Assembly: GCA_963971575.1 (NCBI GenBank)
Contig: OZ020615.1
Location: 60,397,379-60,461,378, forward strand
Reading direction: 5' to 3'
Length of the DNA: 64,000 nucleotides
From: Liopterus haemorrhoidalis
Taxonomy: Eukaryota; Arthropoda; Insecta; Coleoptera; Dytiscidae
This document shows positions 55,985-64,000 of the stretch, piece after piece. The notes below the pieces were generated by a model. That model did no database searches. It was not told the origin of the DNA and worked only from the letters and a program-made list of their open reading frames with translations. The translations under genes were made by a program, and so were the position numbers. The stretch's first letter is position 1. Each line of letters starts with the position of its first letter.

Positions 55985-57205
55985 ATCGGCTCTGAGCCTT
56001 TTTGTGGACTGTCTTTTTTTTATTTTTTTTTGCCGCAAATGTTATAATTTTAAAACATTACTCAAAAGAGACCATATATTTGTGATCTAAGGCAAAAAAA
56101 TTATAAGTATATCAATTTTTCAACATTTATTTATATTATTTAAAAAAAAAAATTTAATGATTTAAAAAAAAAATCTTTAAAATTTTGAAATTTTCGTCAA
56201 AATTTTTTTTAACTCCGATTTTAGCCAAAATATAATTATAAGCTAATTTTGGGGTGATGATTATGAAAAAAATATTTAAAAAAATCATTCTTTCCTAGTC
56301 TTTAAATTAGAGCCGATTTGGGTCAGACTTTTGCCTATAATTCCAAAACTTTTGCCCAAATTTCAAATTGGACCAAAATTTATTGATCTATGGCCAAAAA
56401 TACATATTTGTACCAATTTTCAATAAAATCGGAAACACAAATTTTTTGCTTGAAAATCGAGATTTTCGTAAGGGGTACCCCTTACGATTTTTTCGGTTTT
56501 TGGCCATTTTCAGGGTTTTTGGATTACTGCCCATAAAAAACTTAATAATTGGTTTATTGAAGCCCAATTTTTTTTGTAGACTAAACAATGTAGGAAAATT
56601 TTAAAAATTCAAACCGCAGATTTCTATCCCTAACCATTTTTTAGTTAGGATTTATCAAAATTTACAAAAAACTTAAAAAAAAATGAAAAATTTTCAAAAA
56701 ATATTTTTGTTTCAAAATAATGTTACAAGTCAATTAGGACCTCAAGATTTCAAAAATTTCAACCGAAGGTCTTTATCGCATTTCGTTTTTGAGATACGTC
56801 CATGCGAAGATGGTAATTTCTATAAATCACTCCCTTTTAAAATTTGTCATAATTTTAAAATACGGAAAACGAATAAGGCCTCAAATTTTTTCTAGACTAA
56901 ATAAACTACAAGGAATCCAAAAATTCTAACCTCAGGTCGTTTGCTCTAACCGTTTTTGAGTTGTGATTTTTTTTATTTCACAATTTTCACAAATAATGTA
57001 AATTGTACCATTAAAAAAATTGTCATAATCTCAAAGTACATTAAATGATTAAAGCCTCAAATGTTTCCTAGACTAAATAAACTACGGAGAATCCCAAAAT
57101 TTGAACCGATGGTCGCTATCTCTGACCGTTTATGAGTTATGATTTTTTTTTTAATTCACAATTTTCACAAATAATGTAAATTATGTCATTAAAAAAATTT
57201 ATACC
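55985..57205 (-). repeat. Family C repeat, copy 2 (inverted)
   Basis: The minus strand gives the same block order as copy 1, from two ~176-bp tandem units plus a diverged one at the right side down to GGCTCTGAG at 55989. A short frame at 56368-56604 is mirrored by one in copy 1 on the opposite strand, but both are AT-rich by-products. The right edge is interrupted by a hAT MITE. Confidence 0.7.
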
Positions 57206-57213
57206 TTATAGCC

Positions 57214-57419
57214 CACTGGTTCCCAAAATTTTTCGGTTTCCGACGTCCTTGATGTATCAGAATATTTCTGTGGCTCCTCAAATCAAAACATTGGTCTAAC
57301 TAACGCAGTTGGAGGAATATTGGAATACATTCGCTGCGCCCCTGTAGTCCAATTGCGGCGCCCCTGTAGTCCAATTGCGGCGCCCCAGGGCGTCCCGGCG
57401 CACTGTTTGGGAATTGCTG
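57214..57419. mobile_element. hAT MITE, 206 bp
   Basis: The ends CACTGGTTCCCAAA and TTTGGGAATTGCTG are imperfect inverted repeats with a perfect 8-bp duplication TTATAGCC (57206-57213, 57420-57427). It contains CGCCCCTGTAGTCCAATTGCGG twice in tandem. Confidence 0.88.
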
Positions 57420-57427
57420 TTATAGCC

Positions 57428-58833
57428 TATTAAAATATGTTCACCGTTTTTGCGTGAATCTAAGAAAAATAAAAATTGATTATTTATGGATAAGGTCTTA
57501 TAATTACCTGAAACGTGTAGAAACCACTTATTAATGTAGATATGTAAAGGAAGTATTACTCTAAGGACTGCTCTTTCCACCTTCAGGTAAACCTCTGCGT
57601 GACTCTCTGACAGTTAAGGTTATGTGGAACTTCATCTGCAGAATAAATGTCAATACCAATCGGTGAATCCAATTCGTCAGTCTAATTATCCGTCAGATAA
57701 CTATCCGATGGATACATTTATATTGAAAGACGAGATGACATTTATTCAGCACAGGAAGTATCACAAAGCCTTATCTGTCAGATAGTTACCTAGAGGTGTA
57801 CCTGAATGTGGAAAGACTGGGTCTATACAGGATATACGTAAGTTAAAGTCGGTCTGATGATGATTTTGTATTTAATGGTAACAATCAATTAATTCTAAAT
57901 TAAGCAGAAGAAGTCTAAATCTTGTCATAACTTGTTGCAACATAAATCTACTGTTTATAATATTTTGTTTACAAATTCCAATTGTCTCCACGTGCTCTAT
58001 ATTCTCCTAGCAACAAAAATAAATATTTATCGAGGACAAATCTTTCCTCTTCTTATCTAACCACCTGTTTAAAGCACAGAATAACATTTCAAACATTCAA
58101 ATCATGATTTACAATTCAGATACCTTGACACAATTCTGTCAATGCAAAAATACCCTACAATTTACTTGTCGAACCCTTTCAAAATGTTACTACTTTGCCA
58201 TCTACCTGATAAATGGGGTAAATGACAACAGAATGCTCTTGTTATTGTATATATATTGATGGATGAATTAAACTATTAATTTACTTTGTTGCAAATTGTT
58301 ACTGCCAATTTATATTTATAATACTTTCTCTAAAGTTGGTAAACGTTTGTCTGAATAGGGACATTAAGATTTTTGTTGGTGGCTATTATGTTTTGAAAGA
58401 ATAGAAATTATTGTGAATGGGAGCACAAAGGTAGGAGTTATTAGTTATCTTTTCTTCTGAGCTCAAGGTATGTAAATGTTTAAAGATTTATGTATATCTC
58501 AGGGTTAAGTAAGCAGGAAAGAAGCAGTGATAAATGAGCGCTGGGTATTATTAAGCCCAAGTACGTAGTTAACTGGCCTTGGTCACTCCAAGGGATGAAG
58601 TTTTTTTGGTGTATTATTTCCACTTTAATGAATGGCACTCTTATTTGTAGTCAGTTTTCGAAAGCGTTATTAGATCAGTCCGATTTTTTACATCTTCATC
58701 CTGTACATTAGTGTATACATTAATTTATACAGTTATATAATCTATGAGATAAGTAATATTTAACATTTAGATTTAAGTAATAGTAACATTTTAGTGGAGT
58801 TATAAGTTTATTATATTATGTAGGGTGCGTAAT
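57428..58833. other. No supported gene
   Basis: A ~20-bp match CCTGAAACGTGTAGAAACC at about 57508 recurs inverted at about 22588, so a dispersed repeat may extend here. Otherwise AT-rich with no domain. Confidence 0.4.
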
Positions 58834-60050
58834 TTAAATTGTATCATATAAGTTGGTTTCTTTCAGAAATTTGATAACTTGATTGATTTGTTTTGAATTG
58901 TTGGCTTCTTGTATTTTGTCGGGGTTGTTGCATTCTCGGCGTTCATTTGAGTATTTTTTACATGTTGTAAAGATATGTTCTACAGTTAGGTCTACTTGAC
59001 AGACAGAGCCGTTGCAATGTTCGCCCTTGGCAAATAAATTAAATTGATAAAATTTACCTTCCCAAATCCAAGTGATGAGAAAAAAAAAGGTCCTCGCTTC
59101 TCAAATCTGAGTGATGAGCAAAATAAGGTCCTCACTCCTCAAATCCAATGCGTATGACCAAATATACACAATGGCGCCCACATCAGGCCACGCGCCCCTC
59201 GTTAAATCCCGCGCCTTTAGCAAGTGCCCCAATGTCAACCCGTTGCTACGGCTTTGTTGACAGGCATCACATATTGGCTTCGGTTGTTTTTGGAAGATAT
59301 GTTGGTGTATGGAGCTTGGCCTATTCTTAATCGACCTGTGGTTTGTTCCTTCTTGTCGTTATTTGCTTGCCTTTTTTTGTATCTTTTTTATCTTCCTTAG
59401 TTTTTTTATGGTGTTGTCCCAGTCTTCTTGCCATTTGTGGCGTGTTTTGTAATATGGCTTTTAAAATCATTAGCGTCTATGGTGTTGCGGAGTTTTCTAC
59501 ATTAATGTCTTCTCTTGCAGTACTATCAGTTGTTTCATTTCCTTTAATTTTTATACATGAGGGCGACCAGATTATTTTGGTTCTTATGTTTTTTCTGACG
59601 TTATTACTGTGAAAATATTGCTTTAATTTGGCTAGTTCTTCTATTTTAGGGAAATTTTGTTTAAGGCTTTGAATTGCACTTAAGGAATCTTTGGAATCGA
59701 TGTAGATTTTATTTGTTGAGACTTGATTTTTAACATACTCTGCCACTTTGAAGATAGCATAAAGTTCTGCTGATGGTAGTTTCGTCCAGGAAGTGGATTT
59801 TTTTCTTCTATGATTTCTTCACTGACCATAGCTGCCCCCGTACCATTTTCTGTTCTAGGGCCGTCAATATAAATATGGATTACGTTTTCTGTTTGATAGA
59901 TTGTACGTTTGAAGTCGTTTCTCACTATTTCGGGTGGTGTAGTGTTTTTCTGATATTTTGTTAGTTCTGTGTTGAGCTCTGGTTGATATATCGTCCAGAG
60001 CGGTATGTTATCGAAGTGTATTTTCCTTATGGATGGGACTTCATTCATAT
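58834..60050 (-). pseudogene. LINE ORF2 C-terminus with RNase H domain
   Basis: Minus-strand frames from 60048 give HIYIDGPRTENGTGAAMVSE (first RNase H Asp), LPSAELYAIFKVAEYV (Glu), IYIDSKDSLSAIQSLK (second Asp) and WSPSCIKIKGNETTDSTARE (third Asp, with Ser for the usual His). A frame change follows, then TTGRLRIGQAPYTN. After an insertion (59043-59255) come GEHCNGSVCQVDLTVEHIFT, TCKK and the end KFLKETNLYDTI with a stop at 58836-58834. RNase H followed by RLRIG...C..C...H...C is the normal order in Jockey/I-superfamily LINEs. Upstream RT and endonuclease are missing. All four RNase H acidic positions survive despite two or more frame breaks. Confidence 0.9.
59043..59255. mobile_element. MITE-like insertion in the LINE
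   Basis: It separates two parts of the LINE tail. It contains two ~40-bp minisatellite units (CCAAGTGATGAGAAAAAAAA, GGTCCTCGC) like those in the MITEs at 51956, 54330 and 54678, then a GC-rich end (GGCCACGCGCCCCTCG). Precise ends and target duplication were not found. Confidence 0.55.
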
Positions 60051-61654
60051 GAAAACGTCTTTTTAACGAACTTCAGTTTTAGGATTTTCGTACAAACACT
60101 GCCGAATTATAACGAAAGTTTGAACTAGTGCATTGTTGTGATTGTCGACATTGGTCAAAGTGTTTTGGCAAGACCTATATGATATTCCTATTTCTTACAA
60201 CGTCTTTAACGCTCAATCGTCGATTGATACAAGATTATTCGCGAACCTGGATAACCTCTTCGCTGGTTTAAAAACCCTATCCGATCTCTCATCATCTCTA
60301 ATTTAATTTCTACCATCTTTAAAATGTCTGAACTACATAAAATATACAGTTCGATTCACCTTATACAAAAGCAGTTTTAAAATTTCGAGTATTTCTGGTG
60401 TTGTCTTATTAAGTTTGAAACAAAATTTCACTCTGATACGCCCCTTATTAATTAGAAGCATTTTAAAAATCGCCGGGGCAAAGAATATTGAATTACAAAA
60501 ACCACTAGAAAATTAGTACGACATAAATTAATGGAATAAATACAACGGAAGTACCATAATTCAGAAATGATAACTACATTCAGAGCCGGACGTAGGTATT
60601 TTTGTGCCCGAAATACCAATCTTGGGCAGTATTGTTTGGGATAGTCTACTCACAAATGGAAGCTTCATCATATCAATTGACTATTTCCCTCTCTAATTTC
60701 TAAAAATTGCGGAACTTATGCATAAGTAATGCTTTTTTTTATCGTTATAATGCAACATTTAACGTTATTTCGTTATTAATTTTGATGTATTTAATTATAT
60801 TATTTTATTTATTAATAACTATAGTTTGCACATAATTAGCCTCATTAGAGCAAAAGGTGTTATTTATATTGTATAGTAATTTATTACTGCATGTAATTAT
60901 AATTAATTATTAAAATTAATAATATAACGAGAATTATTAGACTTTAACAAGGTTTAAAAAATTACACTCTCTTATTTATTTATAGATATGAAAGATAAAG
61001 GAAATAATCTATAAAAGAAAGAACTCAAATTGTTTAAATAAAAATATAAGAGCTTACATGGAGTGCAATTAAAAAATCTTGACAAAATCATTGTTCGTTC
61101 AATTCAGCAAAAAATATTTGTAATTCTAAATACTTCGTTGCTTCGATATTCGATACAATTTCACGAAATTTCGTATGGTTGCAATTTGCAGGTGGATTCT
61201 CACCTGTAAATATATATGTTTGTTTCAATTTTTATCAAGTATCCAACCTTCTACGACCGAGATTTTATTAGTGCGAGCTCATTTTTTAGTGAACCAAGAT
61301 TATGCATAAAATGTATATGTTTGAGAGTTGAACTAATTCTTCTTCTTATTGTTATTATAATAGTGTTGGTTGGGCTAATTCCCGGCAGTGGCCGAGACAG
61401 TCTGTAACAGCGGGCGCTCCGCCGCTTGTCCACCGAACAAATGACCACTGCATTATTTATCAGGGCAAATATCATCATAAATAATTGTTCAGGTGAGGAT
61501 ACCCCACGCGACATACAAGATACATGGCGGTTTGCTCTTATGTTATTACTCATAGTATTGAAATCAAAAATTTAGGACAAACCAAAAATTTTGTTTGTTG
61601 TTTATAATAATTTTGAGAGCTTCAAATATTTACTTAACTCTGGCTTTGCTTCGT
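60051..61654. other. No supported gene
   Basis: CAGAGCCGGACGTAGGTATT at 60581 looks like a single hAT end. A minus frame of 100 codons (61553-61251) overlaps a GC-richer patch (TTCCCGGCAGTGGCCGAG, about 61380) but shows no domain I recognise. Confidence 0.4.
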
Positions 61655-61870
61655 AAGTTTCGTAGGTAAAATCAAAAATCTCTCATACCGTCACCAATGT
61701 GTCTGTCTGTCCGTTAGTAATTGTGGCCAAAAGTATGGGCCTGGAAAATTGGGAAATATGGGCACACATATATAGATGTTTGAACAGAAAAATGTTCATA
61801 TTTTAAAAAATCGAAACAAACACATCAACCGAAAAATGTAAACAAATCCTCCCTTCGTCCGAAAATATGT
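61655..61870 (+). repeat. Eroded family B remnant (copy 7)
   Basis: AAGTTTCGTAGGTAAAATCA, CATACCGTCACCAATGTG, GTCTGTCTGTCC and TTGTGGCCAAAAGTATGGGCC line up with the start of family B. The remainder decays within ~200 bp. Confidence 0.55.
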
Positions 61871-61880
61871 TATACATTTA

Positions 61881-62591
61881 CAATTTTAATTAATTTTAAT
61901 GATCTTATTTATGAAATAGTTACAAGTATCCATTAAAACAAAGAATAATACAAAAAGTTTTAATTTAACAAGGACGTGGCTGTCTCCGCAGCTTGTATGG
62001 AACATGATAATATTAGAGAATTATTGCAACCTCTGTTCTACTGATCTTTTAATAAAGTTTTCCTTTATTTGACATGTGCGCCTGCGCAGTTGATATATTC
62101 TTAATTTCTTTCTTTTATTAAAATACAGGCAACCTATATTTAATTTAAATAACGGCAAAGCATTTTTTATTTAAAGCACCTTAATTTTGACAGGTCTTCT
62201 GTCAATGTAACCTCAAAATTAACAACGGAGTAAATTCGAACAAAAAATTGGTGACTTTTCTTGTGAGTAATGATGCAAGCTAAAGATAAAAAACGTTGAC
62301 GATTTAAATAGGAGGACGATGTTATTCTTCTCCGAGAAATTGTGTCACGAAACCCTTTTGCGAATGGTTGTGCCGTATGCGAGTATGCCGTATGGGAAAA
62401 AAATAGTCTGTTGCAGTTAACTCATATAAGAGTTGCAGTTAACTTCTATATTCATTACGATTTCGATCTATCAATTTGGCATATTTGTCAAAATAAAGTA
62501 TGAAGCAAGAGCACCGTTGCAATAACACTCTTTAAAACATCATGAAAAATTTTAATACAAGATACTTTATTAGAGGTTTCTTTTAATAAAG
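61881..62591. other. AT-rich stretch, no gene seen
   Basis: Nothing recognised. Confidence 0.5.
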
Positions 62592-62867
62592 TCAGCTTTT
62601 TTTCACTTTGCAATATCTCTCTATTGTTTGTAATCGTTCCTTAAGCTGCAGTTTTGCCTTATTAATGTGCGGAATCTTATAGGAATTTCCTGAAAGTACT
62701 AACATAGTTGCTTCTAGACAAGTTTGCAATGTTAGAAAAACATTATCAAGGGTTTGTATGTTTAACGCATTAAATGAATTTTGTACGTATTCAATCAGTT
62801 CGGCGATTGTATTCGATGAAGCTGTATGTTGTAAGGATTGTATAGAATTGAAAATGTCAAGATCCAT
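62592..62867 (-). CDS. Unassigned 91-codon ORF, possible transposase end
   Basis: This clean frame begins MDLDIFNSIQSLQHTASSNT at 62867 and stops at 62592. The composition is protein-like: alternating hydrophobic positions predict helices, with NVFLTLQTCLEATMLVLSGN followed by YKIPHINKAKLQLKERL. The segment N.VFLTLQ.C......GN.YKIPH..K recalls, from memory only, the C-terminal part of transposase-like proteins repeated in insect genomes. No catalytic domain lies upstream, so a cut-off element gene is likelier than a small host gene. I cannot name the family. Confidence 0.4.
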   Translation of the reverse strand: MDLDIFNSIQSLQHTASSNTIAELIEYVQNSFNALNIQTLDNVFLTLQTCLEATMLVLSGNSYKIPHINKAKLQLKERLQTIERYCKVKKS

Positions 62868-63778
62868 TACATTAAAATCTATTTAGCGGTTTTGATTTAA
62901 GTCGATTTGGAACTTCTTCCTTGCAATTCAACACAATTTTGATCAAAATTCGCTTTGTTAGAACAGCGGGTGTCATTTTAATTTTTCTAAAACAAGCGTT
63001 TTTTTTTTTTTTTTCTTTGAAGTACTTATGACTTAAGCATTTTTAGGGGGTGCAACCTATAAAATCTACCCTCAGGGATGAGGTAGGGCCCGCCGAAGGT
63101 GGCTGACCACTTTTTTCTGAATTTCCTCTACCGTTTAGGGGTAGTTCAAATATTCCTGTATTTCGCGATTTTCTTTTCTTCGCGATTTTTCTCATCCCGA
63201 TGGATTTTTGAAGTATATTGAAAGAAAAAGTTTAAATATACGTTTTCTTCATAACTAGTTCAGTCTGGTTAGTTAATAGCCACACTCGTAACCAGTATGT
63301 CCCATAATAATATTTGCATAACAGAAACTACGTATAAACCTTAAGTTCTTGTCTGCGATAAACCAACATTACTCCTTATGTTTTTTACATAAATTCCAAG
63401 CTAGCTAAATAGAGCAATAAATCTATGTTGTTCTTTGATAATGTAGCTTCTGTTGAAATACATTAACAATAAATTTTATTCTAATTTAAAAAGACTAAAA
63501 TCTCGATTAAAATAACTGAAATATCCATGTAGACTTTTAAAAATTTATTTGGTCGGGAAGTATTTTATGTCAAAGATATTTTAAGACCCAAAACACTTTA
63601 GTGGATGTAAAAAAGCACAAACGAGCGATTATGTTTTATTTCCCAAGTATCACACCATATATCTGTCACAGATTCCTTTGCATATGGACGCAATGCAACA
63701 TCAACAACTTCTGATAAATATATTGCCTCAACACTGAATTTATATTTCAGTGGCGGAACAAATGTTTTTTAAAAAAAT
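62868..63778. other. No supported gene
   Basis: A T-run at 63000 is followed by GC-richer sequence (GGTAGGGCCCGCCGAAGGTGG, about 63082) without a recognisable frame. Confidence 0.45.
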
Positions 63779-64000
63779 CTTTATATATAAAAGAGAATAT
63801 TTGTGGCTATGTCCGGAAATTCTAACCCACTTCCAGATATGCTACAGAGTTGAAATTTTGCATACGGGTAGGAAATGCTTTCATCATAACTAGAAAAATC
63901 GAAAATCTCAAAAAAGTCCCATCGGAAACGAGAAATTAATAATTTTGTTTTTAATTATATTGGACCATCGAAGTATGTATGATGCGTTCAGTGAGATCGC
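63779..64000 (+). mobile_element. Possible Helitron 5' end, cut by window edge
   Basis: TCTTTATATATAAAAGAGAA preceded by A's resembles the TC-plus-AT-rich start of insect Helitrons (A|TCTATATATAAA...). The following 200 bp have no frame. The other end would be outside the window. Confidence 0.35.

Noticed and set aside
1..64000. Intact host gene with exons, or an LTR retrotransposon
   Set aside because: No frame with a recognisable host domain, no paired splice sites around coding sequence, and no long direct repeats with TG...CA ends, primer-binding site or gag/protease/integrase motifs were seen. Small exons could still be missed by eye.

Overview
The window reads as nuclear DNA from an insect or other arthropod. 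It is AT-rich and eukaryotic. It holds many decayed DNA transposons (hAT, mariner/Tc1, pogo-like, TTAA-target elements), LINE remnants, rolling-circle (Helentron-like) non-autonomous repeats with (TCTG)n tracts, and two eukaryotic tRNA-Phe genes. The transposase and reverse-transcriptase fragments are of the kinds common in insects; the order cannot be fixed from sequence alone. I found no intact host protein-coding gene, rRNA gene, CRISPR array or bacterial operon. The protein-like stretches I recognise are mobile-element remnants, plus one disrupted conserved ORF (48801-50263).

Layout. 1-3.9 kb: a hAT-type element (1100-1986) with a TTAA MITE inside it, a Helentron-like repeat (family E) and a small hAT MITE. 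6-10.5 kb: a family A repeat, a LINE 3' end, and a dead mariner (9091-10068) split at a TTAA by a piggyBac-like MITE. 11.9-18.4 kb: family B and A repeats and a 5'-truncated LINE with a well-preserved reverse transcriptase (16061-17190). 18.5-22.5 kb: a hAT element full of GAGCCGGCTC-type repeats, a 177-bp tandem array (family C) and a TTAA-flanked foldback element with G-tract ends. 23.5-27.2 kb: a family A repeat split by a 2.8-kb long-inverted-repeat element, itself holding a hAT-like element made of 14-bp repeats. 27.3-32.5 kb: a LINE 3' end split by a hAT MITE, two tRNA-Phe genes, and mariner, hAT and pogo-like transposase scraps. 33.7-36.1 kb: a 1-kb palindromic TA-flanked element and a family B repeat with a replaced interior. 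37-46 kb: mostly unassigned, with LINE scraps, a tRNA-like SINE head and minisatellites. 46.5-50.3 kb: a Tc1 scrap, two family B repeats in opposite orientation, and a conserved ORF cut by one of them. 51-57.5 kb: four or more nested TIR/hAT elements and the inverted second copy of family C. 58.8-60.1 kb: a LINE ORF2 tail with an RNase H domain. 61.6-64 kb: a family B remnant, an unassigned 91-codon ORF and a possible Helitron end.

The most striking signal is in family B. Every copy keeps the same frame: the AGGGTTTYGYAGGTAT subterminal repeat, a (TCTG)n tract in copies B1-B4, and the 3' hairpin GTGTGAAAATTCACAC. At one fixed internal site, however, the copies carry a different tRNA-like module with A-box and B-box-like motifs, preceded by a copy-specific short hairpin. 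Copies B1, B2 and B3 have three unrelated modules, B4 has the B2 module, and B6 has the whole interior exchanged. A second case of shared interior and different ends is a ~40-bp minisatellite found inside four elements whose termini differ.
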